From Acinetobacter kyonggiensis (GTDB lineage Bacteria > Pseudomonadota > Gammaproteobacteria > Pseudomonadales > Moraxellaceae), in NCBI RefSeq assembly GCF_900107285.1, contig NZ_FNPK01000001.1, forward strand, positions 186,001 to 250,000: a stretch of DNA of 64,000 nucleotides. The letters are read 5' to 3'. This document shows, piece by piece, positions 19,869 to 28,991 of this stretch. The notes under the pieces are model-generated. The model was not told the DNA's origin, searched no databases, and saw only the letters and a list, made by a program, of their open reading frames with translations. Each line of letters begins with the position of its first letter. Position 1 is the first letter of the stretch. The position numbers and the translations under genes were made by a program.

Positions 19869-20678
19869 TTATTCAGCAGCGAAAGCGGCAACCACTGAAC
19901 CAAAGCCTTCAATCTCAACTTTGAATTCGTCACCTGGGTTTGCAACAACCATTGGGCCAAGCGCACCTGTAAGAATGATGTCACCTGCCAAGAGTGGACG
20001 ACCACGACGTACCATTTCGTCAGCCAACCACACTGCGGCATTTAAAGGGTTTGCCAAACATGCTTTGCCCACACCTTGAGAGACAACTTCGTCACCACGC
20101 GTCATCACCATTTTGCAATTCACAAGGTCTAGGTTTTCCAGTTTCACTGGACGTGAGCCTAAAACATAAGCCGCAGATGAAGCATTATCTGCAACCGTAT
20201 CAATCAGGGAAATTTTCCAATTTTCGATACGACTATCGACCACTTCTATAGCGGGCAATGCATAGTCAGTCGCACTGATAATGTCTGCGTAAGTGTGTTT
20301 TTCTTGGGTTAAATCTTGATGAATGATGAGTGCAATTTCAGCTTCAACTTTCGGTTGAATGAGTAACCCCGCAGGAATGGCTTCACCATCACCATAGGCC
20401 ATATCGGCAAACAACATCCCAAAATCAGGTTGATTTACCCCAAGTTGCGCTTGTACAACTTTTGAAGTCAAACCAATCTTGCGTCCAACCAAACGACGCC
20501 CTTCAGCAAGCGCACGCTGGGTATTCACTTCTTGAGCGGCATAGGCGATATCGACATCGGCACTTTCACCCCCCAATTGTGGGCGAATAGGTGCAACCGC
20601 AACTTTTGACAGTTCAGCTTCTCTAAGCGCTAAAGCAACGGATTCAACACTCGTTTCAACAACAGCAGAATTCGACAT
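19869..20678 (-). CDS. mhpD: 2-keto-4-pentenoate (2-hydroxypenta-2,4-dienoate) hydratase (MhpD-like)
   Basis: Adds water to 2-hydroxypenta-2,4-dienoate to give 4-hydroxy-2-oxovalerate. I place the start at 20678 (269 residues, the same as E. coli MhpD) because AAGGAAA lies just upstream; the frame extends 7 codons further. The conserved KIGLTS, QPDFG, KVEAEIA and DYALPAIEVVDSRI stretches of the fumarylacetoacetase-like hydratase fold are all present. First gene of the mhpDFE operon, whose promoter must lie in the 377 bases between this start and the repeat element at 21056. Confidence 0.94.
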   Translation of the reverse strand: MSNSAVVETSVESVALALREAELSKVAVAPIRPQLGGESADVDIAYAAQEVNTQRALAEGRRLVGRKIGLTSKVVQAQLGVNQPDFGMLFADMAYGDGEAIPAGLLIQPKVEAEIALIIHQDLTQEKHTYADIISATDYALPAIEVVDSRIENWKISLIDTVADNASSAAYVLGSRPVKLENLDLVNCKMVMTRGDEVVSQGVGKACLANPLNAAVWLADEMVRRGRPLLAGDIILTGALGPMVVANPGDEFKVEIEGFGSVVAAFAAE

Positions 20679-21055
20679 CAATGTTTCCTTAAACTGCAAA
20701 AATGGACTTATACTGTTTTAGATAAAAAATGATTGAGTAAGATTTAAAACTCGGATCGATTAGATCAATTGCGACAGACGAGCTGTATCTGATCATCTAT
20801 AAAACGCGTATATGTATAAACAGTTTAAGCATCGGAAAAATGGCGACTTTACGCCAATACTTATTTTATTTTTTACAATAGTTAGAACCTATAAATCTTT
20901 TTTTTGTTTTATCAATCAAAATAAACAGCGTAGAAAAATCAAAGCGAAAAATGATCCAATCATTCAGAATTTAGTTTTGTATATTTTGATTAAACTTTTC
21001 ATCTACGACTAAAAGATAATAAGCGTGAAGTTTATTTGTATAAATCTACAACAAA
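20679..21055. other. non-coding upstream region of mhpD
   Basis: AT-rich, with no supportable gene; a 66-codon plus-strand frame here is low-complexity and has no ribosome site. The region must contain the mhpD promoter. An imperfect GATC-rich symmetry near 20754-20772 is the only structure noticed. Confidence 0.4.
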
Positions 21056-21401
21056 AAATAAGCCTCTTTCATAAGCAATACCAGTCAGCCAAGGAGTTTT
21101 GTAATAAATTTCTTAGCTTTTTAGTTCTTCACAACGGAGTCTTATATTTTTAAATCAAATACTTGGAGCTCATCTATTACTTTGGATAAGCCCAAAGTAA
21201 TCAAAGGCATTTGTCATCCGCAAAACTCGTCAAATTCCTTTTACTAATTAATAAATCGCAGAAACCTTACTTTTTTAAAATAGTTTTGCCTCGAACAGTT
21301 GCGGATGACATTTCCGCATATCGAATAACATCATGAATTTAAAATAAAAAAACCAGTCAATTTCTTAACTGACTGGCATTACTTTCATAAGAGGCTTATT
21401 T
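21056..21401. repeat. 346-bp terminal-inverted-repeat element, copy 2
   Basis: Same orientation and organisation as the element at 17512-17855. The outer ends read AAATAAGCCTCTT on the left and AAGAGGCTTATTT on the right: complementary to each other but different from copy 1 (AAAAAGCACC/GGTGCTTTTT). The internal block 21134-21211 is identical to copy 1, including the 10-bp hairpin (21176-21201). An extra T follows it, and the rest is about 80-85% similar by eye. It begins 13 bases past the stop codon of the minus-strand GST gene. Confidence 0.85.
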
Positions 21402-21414
21402 AAGTAAAATGATT

Positions 21415-22020
21415 TTATGCGGCAAATAAAGCAGGATTATTCTTTAAACTTTCACGTTGTTGTATAGCTAAAACATAGCGCTCAATCGCAGGATGGGGCT
21501 GTAATAGATTCATTTTTAATTGCCACATGATCATTGCCCCTAAACTGATATCGGCTGCCGTAAACTGTGAACCACATAAATACGGGCTTGCTTGCTCCAA
21601 GCCTTGAATCAACGCCTGATAGGTATCTTGATAATCACCATAACCCATAAACATTTTTTGTTCAGGTGCCACTTGAACTTTTAAATGTTCATTGTCAGAG
21701 GCTGCTGCAAAAGGTCCTGCACCAAAGAACAACCAACGGTAATATAAACCTCTTTTCGGATCATCAAGTGCAGGAGCTAACCCTTTTTCAGAGAATTTAT
21801 CTGCCAAATACGCACAAATGGCATCTAGCTCATAAATCACCACATCGCCATCGACTAAAACAGGCACTTTGCCAAAAGGGTTTAATTTTAGAAATTCTGC
21901 TGATTTCATTTCTGTACCATATGCAACTTCTATGCGCTCAACCTCAATCCCCAAATCAAGAATGAGCCAATCCACGACAACACCACGAGATTGCGTATTG
22001 GTATATAAAGTTAAAGCCAT
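21415..22020 (-). CDS. glutathione S-transferase family protein
   Basis: 201-residue protein with a thioredoxin-like N-terminal half (LYTNTQSRGVVVDWLI, then the glutathione-site cis-Pro in GKVPVLVDGD, and YELDAICAYLADKF) and an all-helical C-terminal half. AGAGGATAG precedes the ATG. GST genes often sit in aromatic catabolic clusters (bphK type), but here the repeat element lies between it and mhpD. It reads in the same direction as a WYL-domain regulator 49 bases upstream, so it may belong with that gene instead. The conjugation substrate is unknown. Confidence 0.86.
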   Translation of the reverse strand: MALTLYTNTQSRGVVVDWLILDLGIEVERIEVAYGTEMKSAEFLKLNPFGKVPVLVDGDVVIYELDAICAYLADKFSEKGLAPALDDPKRGLYYRWLFFGAGPFAAASDNEHLKVQVAPEQKMFMGYGDYQDTYQALIQGLEQASPYLCGSQFTAADISLGAMIMWQLKMNLLQPHPAIERYVLAIQQRESLKNNPALFAA

Positions 22021-22069
22021 TGTTCTATCCTCTGTGTTTATTGTTTTTTGAGCATAGAACTTGGCTGTG

Positions 22070-22783
22070 TCAGTTTTTGTCAGTAGTGCTTTGTGAAGCT
22101 TCTGAATTTGAAAATTCTTTTTGACACCATTGGTGAAATAAATGACGTTTAAATTCGGGGTAGATTTGCTCAGTGATGGTTAGCACTTGAATTCGATCTA
22201 AACGGAAATTTCTAAAATCTGCACGAAGTTCACACCATGCAGCCAACAACATTTTGTCGTTAAAATATCCCAATGCAAAAGGCCATAATTGCCTGTGTGA
22301 AATCTGTTTCTGCTCATCAATATAATTAATCTGAATTTTAGTTTGTAAACGAATTGCGATACGAACTTGTTCAACAATGGTTTGATTAACCTCAATCCAT
22401 GAATGAATTGATTTTAGATAAGTATCATTTAAAAATTCTTGTTTTCTTTGTGGCAAAACTGCTTTAAATTTGCTTAATACCGAATGTGAGGCCTGCTGTA
22501 ATGCTTGATCAGGAATAGATTTAGCCCATTGTAATGCAAGATACATCGCTTCAATTTCTGATTCATCCAAACTCATGGGAGGAAGGAGAAAGTTCTCTTT
22601 CAATTGAAATCCTAAACCTGTACTGCCCTCAATATTGACTCCTTGATCACGTAAACTTTCAATATCTCGATAAACACTTCGCACACTGATTTGCAAATGT
22701 TCAGCCAAACGTTGTGCAGTGACAGGATAACGCTGTTCACGCAGATGCTGTAATAAATGAAGTAATCGAATGGAACGACTCAT
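22070..22783 (-). CDS. YafY-type transcriptional regulator with HTH and WYL-like domain
   Basis: 237-residue regulator. An N-terminal HTH_11-type winged helix (residues ~1-60: TAQRLAEHLQISVRSVYRDI) is followed by a central helical linker and a C-terminal WYL-like domain, with PFALGYFNDKMLLAAWCELR standing in for the usual WYL strand and FRNFRLDRI closing it. Family members act as repressors or activators that sense small ligands or nucleic acid. It is encoded just upstream of the GST gene in the same direction and may control it. Confidence 0.85.
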   Translation of the reverse strand: MSRSIRLLHLLQHLREQRYPVTAQRLAEHLQISVRSVYRDIESLRDQGVNIEGSTGLGFQLKENFLLPPMSLDESEIEAMYLALQWAKSIPDQALQQASHSVLSKFKAVLPQRKQEFLNDTYLKSIHSWIEVNQTIVEQVRIAIRLQTKIQINYIDEQKQISHRQLWPFALGYFNDKMLLAAWCELRADFRNFRLDRIQVLTITEQIYPEFKRHLFHQWCQKEFSNSEASQSTTDKN

Positions 22784-22857
22784 ATGTTATTTTCTTGTTA
22801 TTCAAAATTAAATTGAGGCGCATATCCTTATACACCTTGAAAAATGATCAACTTTGC

Positions 22858-23526
22858 TTAAGCCACATCGGAAGCATTCACTTGCTGATTTAAAAATTGA
22901 TCTAAACTCGCCACATCATCTGCAATGGTTAAAGGGTTAAACGTTTGCAATACAGCTGGCGTATGTACGCCATAACTCACCCCTACTCTGGGCATGGCAA
23001 TATTCCGCGCCATTTCTAAATCATAAGAGGTATCTCCAACCATAATCGCCTGTTCAGCTTTTACCCCTGTGAAAGCTAGAATTTCAGCCAACATCAGTGG
23101 ATCAGGTTTAGACTTGGTTTCACTTGCCGCACGCGTAATCTCAAACAAATCATGACTATTGGTTTGAGCCAGCACACGATCCAAACCTCTACGGCTTTTA
23201 CCCGTCGCCACCGCAAGCTGAACGCCCTGATTTTTGAGTCCATACAACATTTCAGCAATGCCAGCAAACCAAGCATCACCCGTTGAATGGGCAACATAAT
23301 GATCGCCATAACACTTCAAAAGATCAGTATGTAATTCAGGCACTGTAGGAAATAAAACTTGAGCCACTTCTGGTAAACCTAAACCGATAATACTTTTTGC
23401 CGCTTCAGGGGTCAGGGGTTGCTCAAATTGCTGCGCTGCAAACAGTAGACTTGCCACAATCTGCCCCACTGAATCAAACAAAGTGCCATCCCAATCAAAG
23501 ACAATCAGTTCTACAGGTTTATTCAT
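22858..23526 (-). CDS. HAD-family phosphatase, phosphoglycolate phosphatase-like
   Basis: 222-residue HAD hydrolase with motif I FDWDGTLFDS (nucleophile Asp near residue 10), motif II VATGKSRRG, Lys in ETKSKPDP, and motif III VGDTSYDLEMA. The helical cap between motifs I and II matches Gph/YjjG-type small-phosphate phosphatases. It lies downstream of rluC in the same direction, an arrangement common in gammaproteobacteria, where this protein is often annotated as a Gph homologue. The physiological substrate is not determined by sequence. Confidence 0.88.
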   Translation of the reverse strand: MNKPVELIVFDWDGTLFDSVGQIVASLLFAAQQFEQPLTPEAAKSIIGLGLPEVAQVLFPTVPELHTDLLKCYGDHYVAHSTGDAWFAGIAEMLYGLKNQGVQLAVATGKSRRGLDRVLAQTNSHDLFEITRAASETKSKPDPLMLAEILAFTGVKAEQAIMVGDTSYDLEMARNIAMPRVGVSYGVHTPAVLQTFNPLTIADDVASLDQFLNQQVNASDVA

Positions 23527-23599
23527 TTCGCTCTCATTATTTCAATTTTTTCATGAATCAAAACAGTTGCTACTCGTTCGGTGGCATGAATGCCGCCAT

Positions 23600-23635
23600 T
23601 GAGCAAGCAGTACAAGGATGTGCTGCTTGCTCAAT
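23600..23635. terminator. strong hairpin downstream of rluC
   Basis: Perfect 12-bp stem TTGAGCAAGCAG / CTGCTTGCTCAA with a 12-base loop, about 45 bases past the rluC stop (minus strand). The T-tract is weak on the minus strand, so termination is likely but incomplete. A second small hairpin (ACTTTTG/CAAAAGT) lies near 23652-23672. Confidence 0.55.
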
Positions 23636-23678
23636 AAAAGATTTTTGTTACTTTTGCTCTTTCAAAAGTGAGCAACAA

Positions 23679-24614
23679 TTATTTAGACTGCGCGCGGAGC
23701 TGTGCCACCAAATTCTGCATATCTTCAGGCAAAGGTGCTTCAATTGTAGGATAACCCGGAATTTCTAAACGCAAGGCATGCAAACACAAACGACGTGCCG
23801 CAGGGCCTTTATATTCAGTTTCATGGCCGTATTTATCATCACCAATTAAAGGATGACCAATACTTAAACCGTGCACACGAATTTGATGTGTGCGTCCCGA
23901 AAGCGGTGAAGCATAAACCAAAGTACCATGACGGAAACGCTCTGCGACATTCCACTGCGTTTGACTTGGCTTACCTTCTTTAGATACGCGTACGCGACGC
24001 TCACCATTGGCCAATTCATAACGGTGTAAAGGCGCATCAATCAGTTGTTTATCCAAACTGACCTGACCTTTCACAATAGCGGCATAGGTTTTTTTAATTT
24101 TATGTTCACGCAGTAAATCTTGCAGAGTTTTAAGCGTACTACGTTTTTTACTGATCATCACTAAACCAGACGTATCACGGTCAATACGATGAATCAGCTC
24201 TAAATATTTTTTACCTGTGGCTGCACGCAAACCTTCAATCAAGCCATAGGCCACACCACTGCCACCATGCACGGCAATGCCCGAAGGTTTATTCACAATC
24301 ATCAAGCCTTCATCTTCATAAATCACACGGCTGAGTAAGCTTTGTGCAACTTTATCTGACACAGGTGCAGCCGTTTCGTCTTTAGGTTCATAACGAATCG
24401 GTGCCACACGAATTTGATCGCCAATTGCCAGTTTGGTTTCAGCTTTAATGCGCTTTTTATTGACCCGAACTTGCCCTTCACGCATCAAGCGATAAATCCG
24501 ACTTTTAGGCACACCTTTGAGCCTAGAAAATAGAAAATTATCGATACGTTGACCCGATTGATGCTCGTCCACTTCAAACCAAGTGACACTTTGCCATTCT
24601 TGCGTAGAATTCAT
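23679..24614 (-). CDS. rluC: 23S rRNA pseudouridine(955/2504/2580) synthase RluC
   Basis: Makes pseudouridines in 23S rRNA helices. The 311-residue protein has an S4 RNA-binding domain (residues ~20-70: RIDNFLFSRLKGVPKSRIYR) and the RluA-type catalytic domain with Asp145 in HRIDRDTSG. E. coli RluC is 319 residues with Asp144. I use the ATG at 24614; the frame extends to a TTG at 24632 with no better ribosome site. It is transcribed divergently from rne, the same arrangement as in E. coli, which supports the name. Confidence 0.93.
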   Translation of the reverse strand: MNSTQEWQSVTWFEVDEHQSGQRIDNFLFSRLKGVPKSRIYRLMREGQVRVNKKRIKAETKLAIGDQIRVAPIRYEPKDETAAPVSDKVAQSLLSRVIYEDEGLMIVNKPSGIAVHGGSGVAYGLIEGLRAATGKKYLELIHRIDRDTSGLVMISKKRSTLKTLQDLLREHKIKKTYAAIVKGQVSLDKQLIDAPLHRYELANGERRVRVSKEGKPSQTQWNVAERFRHGTLVYASPLSGRTHQIRVHGLSIGHPLIGDDKYGHETEYKGPAARRLCLHALRLEIPGYPTIEAPLPEDMQNLVAQLRAQSK

Positions 24615-24739
24615 ACAGTTACGATGACCCAAAAAAATACTAAAATTGATTAAAAACTGATCACTTAGGCTATGCTTTACACAAGAAATTTAAGCTTAGC
24701 CCATAGGCAGATGATGCAAGGTTTGATATAGTCAGCGCA

Positions 24740-25373
24740 CGGATACCACCGTTAGTGTGAAAAAATTTAATTACTTCAATATTTTTGAAGCTAAACATTA
24801 AATTTCACAACTCATACTAAATACGGAAAGGTCCCTAAAGAATATGCCGACGCCGAAGGCTTATTATATCGGCAAAAAAGCAAACTGTTGCGTTTAATTG
24901 TACTTAATGTACATAAATCAGTTTGCCCCAAAAATATGTCGCCAACTTTGAGTTGGTTTTTAAACGTAAACTGATACACATCAAATGAGTCGCAACCTGA
25001 AGTCGCATTCAGGCTACAACGTTGATGCATTGGATCTGCACATAAAGCAAAGATACGATGATAATTCCGTATCAAGACGCTCTATCTTAAACGAAGGGAT
25101 GATCTTCAAGCTACGTGACAGTGAAAGTTACTCACATCCAATGCACCGTTTATCCGCCAGTGAATCCGTTCAGGTGACTTTAATCGTTGAAAGATTGAAG
25201 CCGTATTGCCATCATCAATACGTGAATCAAAAACCGAAGCCGAACAAAAAAGGCCGGTAAAAAAGCTCAGACCACAGGTGTTATTTTGAGATCTGAGTGT
25301 TGATCCGTAATATGTGATGTTCGCTACGTGAATAGCGATGTTTTGTTGTGTATCACTATTAGGTGTTATACCC
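24740..25373 (+). promoter_or_regulatory. long structured 5' leader of rne
   Basis: The 760 bases between rluC and rne contain no supportable gene but many short hairpins: CCAAC/GTTGG near 24943, CCTGAA/TTCAGG near 25000, GATACG/CGTATC near 25053, CGTATTG/CAATACG near 25200, and TCGCTA/TAGCGA just before the rne start. RNase E is known to control its own mRNA through its 5' leader in enterobacteria, and an rne-II RNA motif is described in pseudomonads, so an autoregulatory leader is likely here. The exact transcript start is unknown. Confidence 0.55.
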
Positions 25374-28300
25374 ATGAAACGTATGTTGATTAATGCAACA
25401 CATGCCGAAGAGATTCGCGTTGCACTTGTCACGGGTCAGCGTCTTTACGATTTTGATTTAGAAAATCGTACCCGTGAACAAAAAAAATCCAATATCTATA
25501 AAGGTCACGTGACTCGCGTCGAGCCTTCATTAGAAGCTGTTTTTGTTGAGTATGGTGCAGGTCGTCAAGGCTTCCTCTCTATGCGTGAAATCGCAAACTC
25601 ATACTACCAAGCAGATCCACGTCAAACTTCAAATATCCGTGAATTGATCACTGAAGGCACTGAGCTTTTGGTTCAAGTGGAAAAAGAAGAACGTGGTAAT
25701 AAAGGGGCTGCCCTTTCGACCTTTATTTCACTGGCTGGACGTTATTTGGTACTTATGCCAAACAATCCAAAAGGTGGCGGTATTAGTCGTCAAATTTCAG
25801 GTTCAGTTCGTGAAGAATTGAAAGAAATGTTGGCATCACTTAATACACCGCGTGGCATGAGCGTGATTGTCCGTACCGCTGGTATTGGTCGCTCTCAAGA
25901 AGAATTACAACTTGATTTACAGCACTTGCTTGACCTTTGGGCGCAAATCCAAAGCACTGCAAGCTCTGGTCCATCACCAATGTTGGTGCATCAAGAAGCG
26001 GGTGTGGTCACACGTGCGATTCGTGACTATTTACGTGACGATGTTGCTGAAATTTTAATTGACTCTGAACAAGCCTATAACGAAGCGTATAACTTTGTTA
26101 AAGCCGTAATGCCGCGTCAGTTAGAAAAGTTAAAAACTTATACTTTAAATGAGCCTTTATTTGCTCACTTCGGTATCGAAAGTCAAATTCAGACTGCCTA
26201 TGAACGTGAAGTCAAACTTCCTTCTGGTGGTTCAATCGTCATCGACCAAACCGAAGCTTTAGTGTCTATCGACATTAACTCGGCAAAATCGACACGTGGT
26301 CACGATGTTGAAGACACGGCTTTAAATACCAATTTAGAAGCAGCTGAAGAAATTGCGCGTCAACTGCGTTTACGTGATATCGGTGGTTTAGTGGTGATCG
26401 ATTTTATCGACATGACCAAAGACCGCAATCAGCGTATGGTTGAAGCCAAACTTCGTGAAGCAACGCAAAGCGACCGTGCCCGTATCCAATTCGGTCAATT
26501 GTCTCGTTTTGGCTTAATGGAAATGAGTCGCCAACGCTTACGCCCTTCTTTAGAAGAAGCAACAGGTTACGTTTGCCCACGCTGTCATGGCACAGGCATG
26601 GTGCGTGACTTACGTTCTCTTTCCCTTTCGATTATGCGTAAAGTAGAAGAAATTGCGCTACGTGAACGTCATGGTGAAGTTCAAGTTGAAGTGCCTGTTG
26701 AAATTGCAGCATTCTTATTGAATGAAAAGCGTCACAGCCTCGTTTACCTAGAACAAACTTCAAATGTACGTGTGACTGTTTTACCACACCCACATTTAGA
26801 AACGCCGCATTATGAAATTACGTATAATGCTGAAGGTTTTGCACCAACCAGCTATGAACGTACCGAAGCAACACGTTCAAGTGAAAAAGAGTTGGGTTAC
26901 GAATCATCTGAATGGCATTTAGAAGATGGGCAACAAGCTCAAGCTGCACCGCAAGCTCAGCAGCAAGACAAAAACCAGAACAACAAGCAACAACGTCGTC
27001 CACAACAAGCTGCTCAAGAAACACAGCAACAACAGCCAACTCAAGTTGCACCTGTTGCTCAAGCTTCAGCAAGCCCATGTGCATGGTTAGAAAACTTGTT
27101 TGTGCAAAAGCAAGCGAAAACTGTTGATCAAGCCCGTTCGGCAAACAATGCTGCCGCAGCCATTGAACAAATGGTCAATGGTGGTGCTGTGAGTCGTGGT
27201 CAATTTGGTCAAGTGGGTCAAGTTACAACGGCTGCACCTGTTCAAAGCGCACCAGTTGCAACTGCAAACAGCAATGCTTACTTAACGCCAAATACACCTG
27301 TGGCACATAAACAGGAACAGCGTGAAGTTGCCGATAAGTATTCTGATAAAGAAGAAAAAACGCAACGTCACAATAAAAAACGCGTTAACAAGCCAAAAGA
27401 GCAACGCGAACAAGTTCAGCATGACAATCCACAAAACCAAGTGCATGAAGAAATTGTTCAAGTCTCTCGTCAGGAACAACGCCAAGAACAGCGTCAGGAA
27501 CAACGTCAAGATCCGCGTGAAAATAAACGCCCGACTCGACGTCAACATCCAGAACAACAAAATGCTGAAGTTCAACTCGAGCAAAATGCTGTTCCACGCC
27601 GTGACCGTAATAATCAACAACGTCCAAACCGCCCAAATCGTCACCGCGATCAAAGCGTATTGAACGAGCAAACACCTCAACCAGCGGTTGCTGCTGCTCC
27701 TGTTGTAAATGAGCAACAACCAAAAGTCGAAGTGATTGATACACCGCGTCAAGAGGTTATGCCAACAGCATTAGTCATTAATGTCGATCAAGCGAAAAGC
27801 GAAATCATTGCATTAAACTCGGCGCCTGTTGTGGTTGAAACGCCTGTTGCACCAATGGCACCTGTCGCTGTGGCAGAAACCAAAGCCGCGGTAACAGAAA
27901 AACCAGTGGTTGTGAAGGAAGAGAAGCCTGTAACAGCGACTAAACCGCAAGAGTCACATAAACCACGTTCTGCTGATCGACGTGCAAGTAACGACCCACG
28001 CATGCGTAGTCGCCAAAAACGTGAAAATCAAGCGAAACAACAAGCTCCTGCTGCAAAGTTGAATCCATCACAGGTTCCAACCTTGAGCCAATATACCGTG
28101 GGCAGTTTAATTCGCCATGTATATGGTGAGGATTGTTCAGTACTGATCGAGCAGTTTGGTTTAATCCCAACCTTCAATCGTGCATTGGTGAAATTCACTG
28201 AGCAATATGCTGCGACTATCGTGCATCAGGCAACTGAAGCAGAAACAGCACAGCCTGTTACACGTGATGTTGCGGTAACGAAAGCGGCTCCAGAAGCTGA

Positions 28301-28820
28301 ACCAGCACCGGTATTGGACTTAACACCGCCTACAGCTATTTCAGATAAGCGTGTTGCCAATGATCCACGTGAACGTCGTCGTTTAGCAAAACTTGCAGCG
28401 GAACAAGCTTTAGAGCAAGCAAAGCAAGCACATAGCGAACCTGAAGCAAGCAAAGATGTGGCGACCATCGCACCTGAGGTGGTGGTTGAAACAGCTCCTG
28501 TTGAAATCGAGCCTGTGACAGAACAAGTCACAGTAATCGAAGACGTCGCAGTCGTGGATGAACCTAAAGTCGCTGCTGAACCTACGCCTAAAGCTGAGAA
28601 ACCAGCGCCTATGGCAAAAGTAATAGAGCCTAAGACTGTTGAAGCAAAGCCTGCACAAGCTGAAACAGCTGTAGAGGTTGCGCAAGATGTACAGGCACTA
28701 GCAGAGCCAAAAACGGATGCGAACAAAGACGAAATGGAAGATGATGAAGACAAACCCATCCGCCCTCGTCGTCCTCGTGGTCGTCCACCAAAGAAAGTAA
28801 CGCCTGCAAATGAGTCATAA
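25374..28820 (+). CDS. rne: ribonuclease E
   Basis: Essential endoribonuclease and degradosome scaffold at the inner membrane. I start at the ATG at 25374 ([10 protein letters not shown], 1148 residues); the frame extends 12 codons further. S1 domain spans residues ~37-120. Catalytic Asp300 ([12 protein letters not shown]) and Asp343 (VIDFIDM) correspond to E. coli Asp303/Asp346. The zinc-link CPRCHGTG has Cys401 and Cys404. From ~residue 520 on, the protein is a disordered Gln/Arg/Pro/Ala-rich scaffold. It includes four RQEQ-type tetrapeptide repeats, [16 protein letters not shown] motifs seen twice, and a C-terminal AT-hook-like [12 protein letters not shown]. Acinetobacter-type length. Confidence 0.97.
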   Translation: MKRMLINATHAEEIRVALVTGQRLYDFDLENRTREQKKSNIYKGHVTRVEPSLEAVFVEYGAGRQGFLSMREIANSYYQADPRQTSNIRELITEGTELLVQVEKEERGNKGAALSTFISLAGRYLVLMPNNPKGGGISRQISGSVREELKEMLASLNTPRGMSVIVRTAGIGRSQEELQLDLQHLLDLWAQIQSTASSGPSPMLVHQEAGVVTRAIRDYLRDDVAEILIDSEQAYNEAYNFVKAVMPRQLEKLKTYTLNEPLFAHFGIESQIQTAYEREVKLPSGGSIVIDQTEALVSIDINSAKSTRGHDVEDTALNTNLEAAEEIARQLRLRDIGGLVVIDFIDMTKDRNQRMVEAKLREATQSDRARIQFGQLSRFGLMEMSRQRLRPSLEEATGYVCPRCHGTGMVRDLRSLSLSIMRKVEEIALRERHGEVQVEVPVEIAAFLLNEKRHSLVYLEQTSNVRVTVLPHPHLETPHYEITYNAEGFAPTSYERTEATRSSEKELGYESSEWHLEDGQQAQAAPQAQQQDKNQNNKQQRRPQQAAQETQQQQPTQVAPVAQASASPCAWLENLFVQKQAKTVDQARSANNAAAAIEQMVNGGAVSRGQFGQVGQVTTAAPVQSAPVATANSNAYLTPNTPVAHKQEQREVADKYSDKEEKTQRHNKKRVNKPKEQREQVQHDNPQNQVHEEIVQVSRQEQRQEQRQEQRQDPRENKRPTRRQHPEQQNAEVQLEQNAVPRRDRNNQQRPNRPNRHRDQSVLNEQTPQPAVAAAPVVNEQQPKVEVIDTPRQEVMPTALVINVDQAKSEIIALNSAPVVVETPVAPMAPVAVAETKAAVTEKPVVVKEEKPVTATKPQESHKPRSADRRASNDPRMRSRQKRENQAKQQAPAAKLNPSQVPTLSQYTVGSLIRHVYGEDCSVLIEQFGLIPTFNRALVKFTEQYAATIVHQATEAETAQPVTRDVAVTKAAPEAEPAPVLDLTPPTAISDKRVANDPRERRRLAKLAAEQALEQAKQAHSEPEASKDVATIAPEVVVETAPVEIEPVTEQVTVIEDVAVVDEPKVAAEPTPKAEKPAPMAKVIEPKTVEAKPAQAETAVEVAQDVQALAEPKTDANKDEMEDDEDKPIRPRRPRGRPPKKVTPANES
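27468..27515 (+). repeat. four 12-bp tandem repeats within rne
   Basis: Four consecutive 12-base units of the type CGTCAGGAACAA, encoding RQEQ three times and RQDP once in the disordered RNase E tail. Units 1 and 3 are identical. Such repeats allow in-frame length change. Confidence 0.8.
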
Positions 28821-28841
28821 TTCGCTCTAATGCAGCAAAAT

Positions 28842-28878
28842 AAAAAAACCTAGTCATTTCGGTGACTAGGTTTTTTTT
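28842..28878 (+). terminator. terminator of rne
   Basis: A-run, CCTAGTCA, 6-base loop, TGACTAGG, then eight Ts, beginning 22 bases past the rne stop. Confidence 0.9.
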
Positions 28879-28991
28879 GTTATTTTGACCAAATTAGGTT
28901 GATTGCTCTAGGACTAAACAACTAAAAAGAAGCTGCAATATAAGCACGAACAAATAGACATACTGGATTATGAAAAATAAATAGGATTCTT

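Noticed and set aside
20812..21012. 66-codon ORF upstream of mhpD
   Set aside because: Low-complexity Lys/Phe/Ile-rich translation of AT-rich DNA, no ribosome site.
21415..23526. GST-WYL-HAD genes as a defence or toxin system
   Set aside because: Each matches a common housekeeping or regulatory family and no nuclease or toxin partner is present; the WYL regulator alone is not evidence of defence.
27282..28857. Long minus-strand ORFs opposite the rne tail (up to 177 codons)
   Set aside because: Produced by the biased codon composition of the repetitive Q/E/P/A-rich RNase E tail; low complexity.
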